The notes under the pieces: model-generated
The model's input: the letters and a program-made list of their open reading frames with translations, nothing else
Database searches by the model: none
What the model was told of the DNA's origin: nothing
Translations under genes and position numbers: made by a program
Assembly (NCBI GenBank): GCA_038135065.1
Contig: JAYPWI010000009.1
Span: 39,546-103,545 of the forward strand
Length of the DNA: 64,000 bases
Origin: JAYPWI01 sp038135065
GTDB lineage: Bacteria; Actinomycetota; Acidimicrobiia; Acidimicrobiales; Poriferisodalaceae
Direction of reading: 5' to 3'
Shown here: positions 1-9,313 of the stretch, one piece after another
How positions within the stretch are numbered: the first letter of the stretch is position 1
Layout: each line of letters opens with the position of its first letter

Positions 1-237
1 GACGAGATGGAAGATGTCGTACTCCTCCACGGTCTCGGGCCGAGAGCTGTCCCCGTACCCCCGTTGATCGGGAGCGATGACCCGGTAGCCAGCAGCGGCC
101 AGGGCCGGAATCTGGTGGCGCCACGAGTGGGCCAACTCGGGGAAGCCGTGCAGCAACACGACCAACGGCCCCTCACCCATGTGATGAACCCGGAGGGTCA
201 CCCCGTTCACCTCGACCAGCTCGCTGTCGATGGTCAT
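1..237 (-). CDS. Alpha/beta hydrolase, epoxide hydrolase-like (3' part outside window)
   Basis: Reading the minus strand from an ATG at 237 gives 79 codons that run off the left edge. The product begins MTIDSELVEVNGVTLRVHH, continues with a hydrophobic strand and the oxyanion-hole motif LLHGFPE, then APDQRGYGDSSRP. HGFPE followed by DxRGYGxS is typical of soluble epoxide hydrolases and haloalkane dehalogenases; the nucleophile and the catalytic His lie outside the window. A purine-rich GGAGCGGGG stands just before the ATG. It is divergent from the P450 at 340. The family is clear; substrate and completeness cannot be judged. Confidence 0.85.
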   Translation of the reverse strand, partial: MTIDSELVEVNGVTLRVHHMGEGPLVVLLHGFPELAHSWRHQIPALAAAGYRVIAPDQRGYGDSSRPETVEEYDIFHLV

Positions 238-339
238 CCCCGCTCCGATCTCCCGCCGAGCACCATGGTGACCGGTCCCGAGCAGCGACGCCAGACTCCG
301 GGCCGTGCTCGGGCGATTAGCCTCGGGGACGGGGTCACC

Positions 340-1563
340 ATGACGGACTGTCCGTTCCAACCGTTCTCGGAGAGTTACCTGGCCGACCCGTATCCGGTGT
401 TCTCCGAGCTGCGAGCCGAGACGGCGGCCTTCCACAGTGACGAGCTGGACATGTGGGTGGTCACCCGTCATCGCGATGCCGCCCGGGTGATGGCCGACAC
501 CACCGCTCTGTCTGCTGCCAATTCCCAGGACCCCCTGCTCCCCTTCTCCCCGGACGCCGCAGCCGTCTTGGCCGCCGGCTTTGGCTACCGCCCGGTGATG
601 ACCAACCTCGATCCACCCGAACACGCCCGGATCAGGCGCCACAACGTGGCCGCCTTTTCCGCCACCCGAGTGGCCGCCCTCGAGCCAGCCATCCGTTCGA
701 CCGTGGATTCCCTGCTCGAACCGATGTTGGACCGCCCCAGGTTCGATTGGGTGGCGGGGTTGTCGTTCCCCCTGCCCGTCTACGTCATCTTCGACCTGGT
801 CGGGTTCCCCAGATCAGATGCCGAGATGGTCAAAGAATGGACCACTGATCGTCTCACCATCCTCTTCGGCCACCCAGACGAGAGCGAGCAGCTCCGGGTC
901 GCCCACAACATGGCCGAGCTGTACGGCTACTGCGCCCGCTTCGTCGAGCACCGTCGAGCGCACCGGGCCGACGACGTAACCTCGGCCCTGCTCGACGTCC
1001 ACGACGCCGACCCTGCACAGCTGTCGATCGAGGAGATCACCAGCGTCATCGTGGGCCTATCAATCGCCGGCCACGAGACGACGACCAACCTGTTGTCGAA
1101 CTGCATGGTGTGGCTGCTGCGACATCGTTCCCAGTGGCAGGAATTGTGCCGCGACCCCGCCTTGATCCCCAACGCCGTGGAGGAAGTCCTCCGGTTCGAT
1201 TCGAGCGTGAACGCGTGGCGCCGACTGGCACGGACCCCCATCGAACTCGACGGGGTCACCATCCCCGCCGGCGCCCGGATCCTGGTCCTGCTCGGCTCGG
1301 CCAATCACGACGAGGAGGTCTTCGAGAACCCGGATCGGTTCGATATCCGGCGGCCGAATGCCCGTCAGCACATCTCCTTCGGCAAGGGCATTCACTACTG
1401 CCTGGGCGCCCCGTTGGCCCGACTCGAGGCACGGATCGTGCTGGAGGAGATCACCCGTCGGGCTCCCGACCTGGTGCTCGAGGAACAAGCGTTGCGCTAT
1501 CCGCCGATCATCAGCTTCCGCGGCCCCACCTCACTATGGCTGGCTCGCAGCAACCTCGACTGA
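340..1563 (+). CDS. Cytochrome P450
   Basis: A 407-residue soluble bacterial P450 that would use electrons from a ferredoxin partner to hydroxylate a small lipophilic substrate. Visible marks are the I-helix AGHETTT, the K-helix ExxR in EEVLRF...WRR, and the heme-binding loop FGKGIHYCLGAPLAR with the thiolate Cys. I start at ATG 340 (MTDCPFQPF). The frame is open further upstream, but that part is antisense to the hydrolase at 1-237 and has no P450 character. No ferredoxin gene is adjacent. It converges on the DUF3179 gene with 3 bp between stops. Substrate unknown. Confidence 0.93.
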   Translation: MTDCPFQPFSESYLADPYPVFSELRAETAAFHSDELDMWVVTRHRDAARVMADTTALSAANSQDPLLPFSPDAAAVLAAGFGYRPVMTNLDPPEHARIRRHNVAAFSATRVAALEPAIRSTVDSLLEPMLDRPRFDWVAGLSFPLPVYVIFDLVGFPRSDAEMVKEWTTDRLTILFGHPDESEQLRVAHNMAELYGYCARFVEHRRAHRADDVTSALLDVHDADPAQLSIEEITSVIVGLSIAGHETTTNLLSNCMVWLLRHRSQWQELCRDPALIPNAVEEVLRFDSSVNAWRRLARTPIELDGVTIPAGARILVLLGSANHDEEVFENPDRFDIRRPNARQHISFGKGIHYCLGAPLARLEARIVLEEITRRAPDLVLEEQALRYPPIISFRGPTSLWLARSNLD

Positions 1564-1566
1564 TGA

Positions 1567-2946
1567 TCAGCCCGGCCACACCTGCGTCGTGGGGCGGAAT
1601 TGGCTCCATGCGAACCAGAAGGATTGGTGGCTGGGCAACTCGCCCTGTTCGTCGCTGACCACCCAACCGGCCCCGTCGCTGACCGCCGTCAGCCCTGCGT
1701 GCTCAGCGACCTCGCCTTCGGCAAGTGCCGACAGCGCAACCACGGGGAACGCAACCGGGGTCCCCGATCGGGTCATGGCACCGAGGACCACATCGTGGAC
1801 ACCGAGCCGGGGATCGACATCACCGATCGGGAAGATGGGACCGTCATCATCACGACCCGCAAGGGGGTCGTCTGGGTAGATCCGACCGACCCCGCCATCG
1901 GCAGCCACGATGGTCGTGGACGGATGGACCTCTCGCCACTGCCCCCAGGTAGTCACCCGGACCGAGATCGGTATGAGCTCGACCCCGTCGCCGGCCAGCG
2001 TCCCCGTTACCGCCTCCCCGGTGAAGGTGTCGATGATCGAGCCCGACCCGAGGTCGTACATCACCTTGTTCGATCTGCTCAGCAAACCTGAGGTCCGCAG
2101 GACCAGGGGGTCCTCGAGGTCGACTTCGCCATCACCGACCAGCACACGATCGGTGTAGTAGGCCTGACCCGAACCACACAGAGTGCAGTAGGGAACGGCG
2201 ATCCGTCTGCCCCCCAGCACGTCGTTGACCATCTCGTGCACTTCCATCTGATGGAGGGGATATGCACGGGCCTGCCCCTCGACCACCACTCCGAGGACCA
2301 GACGTTCGGCCCCGTACCAGGCGCCCTCTACGACCTCCGTGACGGCGGGAACGTCCAGGGCCGGGATACACCCGCGGTCCCGACAGGCCCCACGATCACC
2401 CAACGGCCGATCATCCATGAACACCCCACCCCAACCGACCAGGCGGAGATCCGCGAGCACAGGATCTTCGAAGAGGGAGGCCCATCGCTGATCCACTGCG
2501 CCCAGAATGGCGACCTTCACCGCGCGATACCCATGGGGGGCCGGGACATCCGATGCGATGAGGTAGTCGATCGCCGATACCCATGGGCGCACGGGATCGA
2601 TCGGCACCCCAAGGTGTTCCAACCCCTCGATCAGTGCGTCTGCCGACGGGGAACCACGCCGATAGAAGCGCAGTAGATCGGCCAGGACCCAGGCCACCCC
2701 AGGGTCACCGGACGCGATGACAGGAGTAACCAGTTCGGGGCCCAGGTCGCTCCCGAATGCGTCGACCAGAGCGCGCACCGCTGCCGAGGGCTCGGCGCCG
2801 TCGGGTGCCAGACCGATCGGCTCGCCCACCGCCGACGCAGGTGGTGTCACCGGCGAGGCGTCAACCGGCGACGACTCCTGGCCGGGCCCGCACGCCCCAA
2901 GGACCACGGCTGCGAGGCCGATCAGCCACCTAGGGAAGGGTCCCAT
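1567..2946 (-). CDS. DUF3179 domain lipoprotein
   Basis: A 459-residue exported protein. The N-terminus is a short signal peptide ending in the lipobox LGAC (Cys near residue 19), so it is probably lipid-anchored on the outer face of the membrane, followed by a Pro/Ser-rich linker. The C-terminal two thirds carries DUF3179 hallmarks: RAYPLHQMEVHEMVND, then VPYCTLCGSG with paired cysteines, and later a TFTGEAV segment. The function of DUF3179 is not established; the CxxC suggests metal or redox chemistry. Its ATG lies inside the last codons of the upstream P450 (25 bp overlap), so the two are probably co-transcribed. Confidence 0.88.
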   Translation of the reverse strand: MGPFPRWLIGLAAVVLGACGPGQESSPVDASPVTPPASAVGEPIGLAPDGAEPSAAVRALVDAFGSDLGPELVTPVIASGDPGVAWVLADLLRFYRRGSPSADALIEGLEHLGVPIDPVRPWVSAIDYLIASDVPAPHGYRAVKVAILGAVDQRWASLFEDPVLADLRLVGWGGVFMDDRPLGDRGACRDRGCIPALDVPAVTEVVEGAWYGAERLVLGVVVEGQARAYPLHQMEVHEMVNDVLGGRRIAVPYCTLCGSGQAYYTDRVLVGDGEVDLEDPLVLRTSGLLSRSNKVMYDLGSGSIIDTFTGEAVTGTLAGDGVELIPISVRVTTWGQWREVHPSTTIVAADGGVGRIYPDDPLAGRDDDGPIFPIGDVDPRLGVHDVVLGAMTRSGTPVAFPVVALSALAEGEVAEHAGLTAVSDGAGWVVSDEQGELPSHQSFWFAWSQFRPTTQVWPG

Positions 2947-4244
2947 GCCACCGGCAGATGCTTGACACCGCTCTGGAAGTTCGACACGAGACGCTCGGGC
3001 TCGCCGGTGAGCCGCAGATTGGACAGGCGAGGAAGCACCTGACCGAAGATCGAGCTCATCTGACGTCGGGCCAGGTGGGACCCCAGACAGAAGTGAGGGC
3101 CGGAGCCGAAGGACAGATGGTCGTTGGGTGAGCGACGGATATCGAACAGGTCGGGCTGCGAGAACACCGCCGGGTCACGATTGGCGGCGACGTGGTAGAC
3201 GACGACCTTGTCGCCCGCTGCGATCTCGACCCCGCCAAGTGAGGCAGCCCTCGTTGCCGTACGCCGGAAGTGGACCACGGGAGGACAGAAGCGCAACATC
3301 TCCTCGATCGCCCCGGGTAACAGACCAGGGTCCTCCAGGAGCAGGGCCAACTGATCTGGGTGTTCGAGCAGGGCCAACATGCCGCTGGGAATCGCGTTGC
3401 GAAGGGTTTCGTTCCCCGCCACGGCGAACAGAAAGAACATCGTCTCGAACTCGGTGTCGGTGATGCCGCCCTCCTCGTCCTCGGCTGCGAGGAGGATCGA
3501 CACCACATCGTCACCGGGAAACCGACGCCGGTAGCGGGCCAACTCGTGCGCGTACGCATACATGTCGGCCAGACCTTCCCGCGACCGCGGGTCGGGCAAC
3601 CGACCGTCGGGGCCGACGGCGATCCCGTCCCGGATGGCTCGGGACCGTCGGGCCATGTCGGTGGCGATCGATGGGTCGAAGGCATCCGAGACTGCATATT
3701 CGTCGTCCTGATAGCCGATGACCCGGTTGCTCCAGTCGTAGAGCAGCATCCGATCCGACTCAGGCACACCCATGATCTCGGCCAGGGTCATCAGGGGCAG
3801 TTCGGCAGCGATGTCACTGGCGAAGTCGGCCTCCCCCCGATCGATGACCCCGTCGACGATTCGCTCCGCCCGGGACTCGATGCTGGCTTCGAGGGCGCTC
3901 ACCGCTCGCGGGGTGAAGGACTTGCTGAGGAGGCGCCGAAGACGGCTGTGCTGGGGTGGATCCTGGTTGAGCATCATTCGCTGGACGAACCCGAGCATCT
4001 CGGCTGTACCGGGGTCCCGAATCTGCGTACCCCCGAGATGAGAGGAGAATGCGTCGGCGTCTCGCAGGACCCGACCGACCAGGTCGTGGCTCAGTACAGC
4101 CCAGAACCCAGGACCCTGTTCCCACCCCAAGACCTCAGGCTCGTCGACCCACTGCACGGGTGACTCTGCCCTGAGCCGAGCAATCCGCTCGTAGGGAACC
4201 CCATCGACATAGGTCAACGGATCGAAGAGCCACGAGTTTCCCAC
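2922..4244 (-). CDS. Cytochrome P450, CYP125/CYP142-like
   Basis: A 440-residue P450. It has an unusual I-helix AGNETLRNAI (Asn in place of the common His, as in actinobacterial lipid/steroid P450s), the ExxR in EEMLRF...FRR, and the heme loop FGSGPHFCLGSHLARRQ. The segment around FVQRMMLNQDPPQHSRLRR and the DWSN helix resemble the CYP124/125/142 group, which oxidises the terminal methyl of sterol side chains and branched lipids; that assignment is by remembered resemblance. It shares a transcript and a 25 bp overlap with the downstream DUF3179 lipoprotein and is divergent from the BrkB-type gene. Confidence 0.92.
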   Translation of the reverse strand: MGNSWLFDPLTYVDGVPYERIARLRAESPVQWVDEPEVLGWEQGPGFWAVLSHDLVGRVLRDADAFSSHLGGTQIRDPGTAEMLGFVQRMMLNQDPPQHSRLRRLLSKSFTPRAVSALEASIESRAERIVDGVIDRGEADFASDIAAELPLMTLAEIMGVPESDRMLLYDWSNRVIGYQDDEYAVSDAFDPSIATDMARRSRAIRDGIAVGPDGRLPDPRSREGLADMYAYAHELARYRRRFPGDDVVSILLAAEDEEGGITDTEFETMFFLFAVAGNETLRNAIPSGMLALLEHPDQLALLLEDPGLLPGAIEEMLRFCPPVVHFRRTATRAASLGGVEIAAGDKVVVYHVAANRDPAVFSQPDLFDIRRSPNDHLSFGSGPHFCLGSHLARRQMSSIFGQVLPRLSNLRLTGEPERLVSNFQSGVKHLPVAWDPSLGG

Positions 4245-4330
4245 CCTCGTATTGTGCCCGAGGCCCGAGGCGCAGAAGAACAGCCAGGATGTGGCAGGCT
4301 AACTGGAATGTCCCACCGGGCGAGCGGCCG

Positions 4331-5332
4331 ATGAAGGCCAACGGGCGCACGGAACGTCCAGGGTTGTTCTCCCTGGTCGCCACCTACGTTCGGAACGTGT
4401 CGGGCCACCACACCCTTTTGGCCGCCGGCGGCGTCGCCTTCAACTTCGCAATCGCGCTCGTGCCGGCGGTGGTAGCCATCATCTCGCTGTACGGCCTCGT
4501 GGCAGAACCCGACGATGTCCCCCGGCAACTCGAGCCGCTCACCAACGCCCTCCCGACCGAGGCGGCCGCCCTCGTCGTCGCTCAGCTCCGGGGGGTCACA
4601 TCGATCTCGACCGGCGGCGTGACGACGGGTCTGATCGTCGGCGTCTTCGGTCTGCTGTGGCTGATCTCGAACGCCTTCAACTCTCTGGTCATCGCAGTAC
4701 GAATCGCCCACGGCAGACGGAGTCCCCACAATTGGATCCAGGGACGTATCTTCGCCATCCGCCTGAGCCTCTTCGCTCTCGTGGTCACGACGGTGGTGGT
4801 GTGGGCCCTCATCGCCCTGCCCCGAACCCTCGACACGGCAGGCCTGGGCGACACCGCACGGAAGATCCTGGAGATCGCACGCTGGCCCATGGTCGTGCTG
4901 TTCGTGGCCGCCTCACTGCAGTGGATCTATCGATCCGTCGTCGGCCCACCGCAGTCGAAGCGGGCCCGCCACACTGCTGTACTGCTCGGCGGGGCGATCT
5001 GGGTCGGAGGAACCCTCGGCATGGCGGCTGCCGCCTCGGGGGCAGACGCATTGGAGTCCACCTTCGGGTCACTCGGCGCAGTCGCCGTGCTGCTTGCGTG
5101 GCTCTACCTATCAGCCCTCGCTGTGCTCCTCGCCGCCGAAGCCGAGCCCGTCCTGGCCAGCCGCTTCCCGCCCACCCTTCGGAGGCGGCGGCGTCGCCAG
5201 AACGAAGAAGACCATGCCAACTCCTGCGATCCCAGCCAGGATCAGGAATCCGACTTGGTACGAACCTGTGACGTCGGCGAGGATCCCGGCGACGAGAGGG
5301 CCCAGGGTCGTGCCCAACATGACGATCAATGA
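4331..5332 (+). CDS. YihY/BrkB family inner membrane protein
   Basis: About 333 residues from ATG 4331, chosen for the upstream GAGCGG; an ATG at 4289 in the same frame would add 14 residues. There are six predicted membrane segments, including AAGGVAFNFAIALVPAVVAI, a Gly-rich helix near GLIVGVFGLLWLI, and a final helix LLAWLYLSALAVLLAAEAEP, the usual C-terminal signature of the YihY/BrkB family. The family is widespread and its transport role is unproven. The last ~59 residues after that helix are Arg-, Asp- and Gln-rich, lie antisense to the last membrane helices of the converging MFS gene, and look like read-through rather than family sequence. Confidence 0.85.
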   Translation: MKANGRTERPGLFSLVATYVRNVSGHHTLLAAGGVAFNFAIALVPAVVAIISLYGLVAEPDDVPRQLEPLTNALPTEAAALVVAQLRGVTSISTGGVTTGLIVGVFGLLWLISNAFNSLVIAVRIAHGRRSPHNWIQGRIFAIRLSLFALVVTTVVVWALIALPRTLDTAGLGDTARKILEIARWPMVVLFVAASLQWIYRSVVGPPQSKRARHTAVLLGGAIWVGGTLGMAAAASGADALESTFGSLGAVAVLLAWLYLSALAVLLAAEAEPVLASRFPPTLRRRRRRQNEEDHANSCDPSQDQESDLVRTCDVGEDPGDERAQGRAQHDDQ

Positions 5333-6410
5333 GCTCAGACCCATGATCGAACCGAACGAACTCGAACCGAAATAATCAGCTCGCAAGGCCTGCATCAGGG
5401 GGCCTCGAGCACCCCACGCCAGGCCGTGGAGCGCAACGAACACCACCAGCGCTCCTACCGACTGGCCCAGCGCCAACACGACCATGCCCGCCGCGTGGCC
5501 GAGCATGGCAGAAGAAGCAATGAGTCGCTTGTTGACCCGGTCACCGAGCCATCCGCCGACTCCCATCCCCACGAGCTGCACCAGGGGTAGAACGCCGCTG
5601 ACGATCGAGGCTTGGAGATGGGTGAACCCCCGTTCGGAGGTGAGGAACAGCGCCAGGTGGGCCATCACCGCACCAACGGTGAACAGGGCAGACATATGTC
5701 CCAGGGAGATCATCCAGAAGGCCCGCGTCCGAACCGCCTCCCTGGCCGTGAAGTGGATGGTGGCCAGACCCTCTGCTGCCCCCGCAGACGGCATCCCCGC
5801 TCGGGCACGGTGTCCATCGGGAATCTCCCCCACGTCGGCGGGAGATCCAGCCAGGACCCGGGCCAGAACGAAGATCGCCGCCCCAGCCACGAGCCCGGAC
5901 CCGGCTGCCGTCCAGCGCCAGCCCACGACGTCGAACAGGTACACCACGCCAGGGATGACCGCCCCTCCCAGGGCGAACCCCATGCTGCCGACGGCGAGTG
6001 CCCGGGCTCGTCGCCGCTCGAACCAGCGAACGATGGCCACCGTCACCGTGAGAAAGCCCGACAGACCGGCCCCGATGGACACCACGACGAAGGACAGGAA
6101 GAACTGGAGCAAGGAGCGCGTCTGGCTGAATGCCAGCATGCCCACGGTCATGATGCAGGCACCGACCTCGGCCACCCGCTTGGGTCCGAAACGGTCGAGC
6201 AACCAGCCCTGAAGTGGCCCCAACAGGGCGGACTCGGCCCGGTTCAGCGAGTAAGCCGCAGAGAGCGACGACTTGCTCCAGCCGAATTCGGCCTCCAGGG
6301 TCACCAGGTACTGCCCNNNNNNNNNNGGCCTGGATCGAAAAGCCCGCTCCCACGACCTTCCATCCCCTGAAGATGGTGCGGGGTTTCGGCACTGCCCCAT
6401 CCTGCACCAT
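5111..6410 (-). CDS. MFS transporter, interrupted by assembly gap
   Basis: A major facilitator carrier with 12 expected helices. The N-terminus starts at ATG 6410 (MVQDGAVPKPRTIFRGWKVV) and runs to GAGFSIQA, where ten Ns break the sequence. It resumes in another frame as GQYLVTLEAEFGWSKSSLS and continues through the MFS A-like motif GWLLDRFGPKR. FRGWKVV followed by LEAEFGWS is typical of the monocarboxylate/oxalate-formate antiporter branch. The frame change is caused by the gap, so this is one gene, not two. Its C-terminal 21 residues overlap the converging BrkB gene by about 220 bp. Confidence 0.85.
6317..6326. other. Scaffold gap (10 N)
   Basis: Ten unknown bases inside the MFS gene. The flanking protein pieces are in different frames, and related carriers normally have roughly ten residues between the two flanks, so the true missing length is probably some 20-35 bases and the 10 N is a placeholder. 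Confidence 0.95.
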
Positions 6411-6472
6411 TACGCCGCGCCGCGCACCGGAGACGCCCAACCGATCAGCCCACGATCACTACGATCCACCAG

Positions 6473-7255
6473 GTGGTATCCCCGACTCCCCTCCACCCGA
6501 CCCACCTCCACGTCGATCGCCACGACGGCGATCCCGACGCCCCTGTCCTGTTGCTCCTGCATGGTCTGGGCGGTACCGGAGCCGTGTGGCATCCCCTCAT
6601 CGATGTCTTGGAGTGGTCCGGCGACGTCATCGTGCCCGATCTACGTGGCCACGGACGATCCCCGTGGACCGACCTGTACTCCTTCGGGGCCATGGCAGCC
6701 GACGTGGCGGGCCTGATCGGACCTCGTCGGCCCACCGCCATCGTCGGCCACTCGATGGGTGCGGTGGTCGGCCTCGGCCTGGCCACCGGCTGGTTCGGCA
6801 TCGACGTCACCCATCTGACCACCGTCGGCATCAAGGTCGTGTGGTCCGATGACGAGATCGCCGCCATCGACCGCATCGCCGCGAAGCCGGCCCGGGTGTT
6901 CGACCAGGTTGCCGACGCCCGGGAATGGGCCGCCAAGCTCGCTGGGCTGTTCGGGGTGATCGATCCCGACGACCCCATGCTGGATGGGGCCGTCACTGCC
7001 GTCGACGGGGGCTACCGGGCGTCCCTGGACCCGAGGGCCGGCCTGGTCGGCCCACCACCACTCGAACCCCTGCACGGTGCCGTGGCAGATGTGCCCATCG
7101 TTCACTGCCTGGGCGATCGCGACCCCATGGTCAGCCCCGACCAGTCGGCGACCATGGGCCGAGAGGTCCATGTCATCGCCGACGCCGGACACAACGCCAT
7201 GGTCGAGCAACCCGCCGAGGTGGCCGCCGTGCTCAACCGACTCACCGCTTCCTGA
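6473..7255 (+). CDS. Alpha/beta hydrolase
   Basis: A 260-residue soluble serine hydrolase of the alpha/beta fold. The oxyanion loop is LLLHGLGGTG, the nucleophile elbow GHSMG (Ser near residue 98), the acid is in CLGDRDPMVS, and the catalytic His in DAGHNAMVEQP near the C-terminus, so the triad is complete. DLRGHGRSP after the second strand is typical of esterases, C-C hydrolases and lactonases. The start is the GTG at 6473; the protein aligns from there with no excess. It is divergent from the MFS carrier. Substrate not recognisable. Confidence 0.9.
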   Translation: MVSPTPLHPTHLHVDRHDGDPDAPVLLLLHGLGGTGAVWHPLIDVLEWSGDVIVPDLRGHGRSPWTDLYSFGAMAADVAGLIGPRRPTAIVGHSMGAVVGLGLATGWFGIDVTHLTTVGIKVVWSDDEIAAIDRIAAKPARVFDQVADAREWAAKLAGLFGVIDPDDPMLDGAVTAVDGGYRASLDPRAGLVGPPPLEPLHGAVADVPIVHCLGDRDPMVSPDQSATMGREVHVIADAGHNAMVEQPAEVAAVLNRLTAS

Positions 7256-7264
7256 TCGTCGCAG

Positions 7265-7669
7265 TTACGAGCCGCCGACCAGCCGATCAGCAGTGCGGCG
7301 AACACCCAATGCAGCGACCAGCACGGTCCCGATACTCACCACCATCAGCAGCGCATGGACCACTTTGAAACTTGCGTCGTGTCCGGGGTCCAGCAAGATC
7401 GCCGTGCCCCGAACCAGCCAGTAGGCGACCGTCCACCCGGCCAAGAGCCCGATCCACACCGGACCGGGCCGGCCTCGCCACAACCACACCCCAGCCAGCA
7501 GACCGAGTAAGAGAAACAGACCAGCGATCCCAAGACGTAGCGAACGACCCATCGTGTCGAGGTCGTCGTTGGCCACGACGTTGCGAAGCCGCGACAACCA
7601 CAGGAACAGGGTCCAGATCACCAGGGGGGCCAGCCAACGGCGGGCCGTCCTACGGATCTGCTCCGCCAC
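7265..7669 (-). CDS. Hypothetical four-helix membrane protein
   Basis: A 134-residue integral membrane protein with about four hydrophobic helices: WLAPLVIWTLFLWL, LGIAGLFLLLGLLAGVWLW, PVWIGLLAGWTVAYWLV and VVHALLMVVSIGTVLVAAL. I do not recognise a family. The GTG start is one base from the stop of the acyl-CoA ligase upstream on the same strand, so it is the last gene of an SDR-ligase-membrane protein operon. The role is unknown. Confidence 0.75.
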   Translation of the reverse strand: MAEQIRRTARRWLAPLVIWTLFLWLSRLRNVVANDDLDTMGRSLRLGIAGLFLLLGLLAGVWLWRGRPGPVWIGLLAGWTVAYWLVRGTAILLDPGHDASFKVVHALLMVVSIGTVLVAALGVRRTADRLVGGS

Positions 7670-7670
7670 C

Positions 7671-9311
7671 TCAGGCGTTCTTGATATCGGCCGCGATCTG
7701 CAGGCCCAGGTCCGCGATGGCCTTCTCGCGCATCTCCACCTTGCGGACCTTGCCGGTCACCGTCATGGGGAACGAGTCGACGAAGGTGAAATAGCGAGGG
7801 ATCTTGTGCCGGGCGATGCGACCAGTGCAGTACGCCCGCAGATCCTCCTCGGTCACCGTCGAGCCTGCCTCCACCTGGATCCAGGCATTCAACTCCTCGC
7901 CGTACTTCTCGTCGGGCACCCCGATGACCTGCACGTCGGCCACCCCGGGTGCGCCGTAGAGGAACTCCTCGATCTCTCTGGGATAGAGGTTCTCCCCACC
8001 CCGGATGACCATGTCCTTGATCCGGCCGACGATGTTCACATAACCGTCGTCGTCCATGGTCGCCAGGTCGCCGGTGTGCATCCAACCATCGGCGTCGATG
8101 GCCTCGGCCGTCTTGTCCGGGTCGTCCCAGTAGCCGAGCATCACCGAATAGCCCCGGGTGCAGAACTCGCCACCCTGGCCACGTTCGACCGTCTCCCCCG
8201 ACTCGGGATCCACGATCTTGATCTCCAGATGAGGTTGCACTCGCCCCACGGTGGCCACCCGAAGTTCCACCGAGTCGTCGGGGCCGGTCTGGGTCGACAC
8301 GGGCGAGGTCTCGGTCATCCCGTAGGCGATGGTCACCTCGTCCATGTGCATCTCGTCGATGACCTTCTTCATCACCTCGATGGGGCACGGTGAGCCGGCC
8401 ATGATCCCGGTCCGCAGTGAGGAGATGTCGAAGGTGGCGAGATCCGGGTGGCCGAGTTCGGCGATGAACATGGTCGGCACCCCGTACAGCGACGTGCACC
8501 GCTCCTGCTCCACAGCCCGCAGAACGGCGCCCGGCTCGAAGGTGGGACCGGGCACCACCATGGCCGCACCGAACACCGAGCAGGCCAGGTTCCCGAGCAC
8601 CATGCCGAAGCAGTGGTAGTAGGGCACGGGGATGCACACGCGGTCATCGGCGGAGTAGCCGCAGGCATGGCCGACGAACTGTGCGTTGTTGAGAATGTTG
8701 TGGTGGCTGAGGGTGGCTCCCTTGGGGAAGCCGGTGGTGCCCGACGTGTACTGGATGTTGATGGGGTCGTGGCAGTCCAGCCCAGCGGCCCGAGCCCGCA
8801 GTTCGTCGTCGCTCACCCCCGCACCGGCGGCCAGTAACTCCGCCCAGTCGTCGGTGTCGAAGTAGATGACCTTCTCCAAGCCGCCGAGGGCCGGAGCGAC
8901 TTCCTCGACCATGTCGCGGTACGACGAGGTGAGATACGACGTCATGGTCACCAACAGCCGGCAACCCGACTGACCGAGGGCGTACTCCAGCTCCGAAGTC
9001 CGGTACGCCGGGTTGATGTTGACCTGGATGGCCCCGATCTTGGCAGTGGCGTACTGGATGTAGGCCCACTCGGCGAAGTTGGGGCTCCACATCCCCACCC
9101 GGTCGCCCACCCCGATCCCCAGGCCCATGAGACCCTTCGCAACCTGATCGACGGTGGCGTTGAACTCGCTCCAGGTGTGCCGCACGTCCTGGTGCATCAC
9201 CACCAGGGCATCGCGGTCACCGTGAGCGGCCGCAGTGGCCTCGAGCTGCGCGCCGATGGTCAGCTCGATGAGCGCGGGCTCGCTTCCTCCGACGTCGATC
9301 GATGCGGTCAC
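7671..9311 (-). CDS. Acyl-CoA synthetase, ACSF2/FadD35-like
   Basis: A 546-residue adenylate-forming enzyme that would activate a carboxylic acid with ATP and CoA. The P-loop-like motif YTSGTTGFPKGATLSHHN, the A5 motif YGMTETSP, the A7 motif GYSVMLGYWDDP and the A10 lysine in TVTGKVRK are all present. NIQYTSGTTG with HHNILNN resembles the ACSF2 branch (medium-chain acids; FadD35 in mycobacteria). The start is GTG 9311, preceded by GGAGGAATAACG, whose Shine-Dalgarno sequence lies in the last codons of the SDR gene, implying translational coupling. Confidence 0.93.
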   Translation of the reverse strand: MTASIDVGGSEPALIELTIGAQLEATAAAHGDRDALVVMHQDVRHTWSEFNATVDQVAKGLMGLGIGVGDRVGMWSPNFAEWAYIQYATAKIGAIQVNINPAYRTSELEYALGQSGCRLLVTMTSYLTSSYRDMVEEVAPALGGLEKVIYFDTDDWAELLAAGAGVSDDELRARAAGLDCHDPINIQYTSGTTGFPKGATLSHHNILNNAQFVGHACGYSADDRVCIPVPYYHCFGMVLGNLACSVFGAAMVVPGPTFEPGAVLRAVEQERCTSLYGVPTMFIAELGHPDLATFDISSLRTGIMAGSPCPIEVMKKVIDEMHMDEVTIAYGMTETSPVSTQTGPDDSVELRVATVGRVQPHLEIKIVDPESGETVERGQGGEFCTRGYSVMLGYWDDPDKTAEAIDADGWMHTGDLATMDDDGYVNIVGRIKDMVIRGGENLYPREIEEFLYGAPGVADVQVIGVPDEKYGEELNAWIQVEAGSTVTEEDLRAYCTGRIARHKIPRYFTFVDSFPMTVTGKVRKVEMREKAIADLGLQIAADIKNA

Positions 9312-9313
9312 CG

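Noticed and set aside
7..339. Open 5' extension of the first P450
   Set aside because: It is antisense to a clear alpha/beta hydrolase N-terminus at 1-237 and has no P450 character; ATG 340 gives a normal length.
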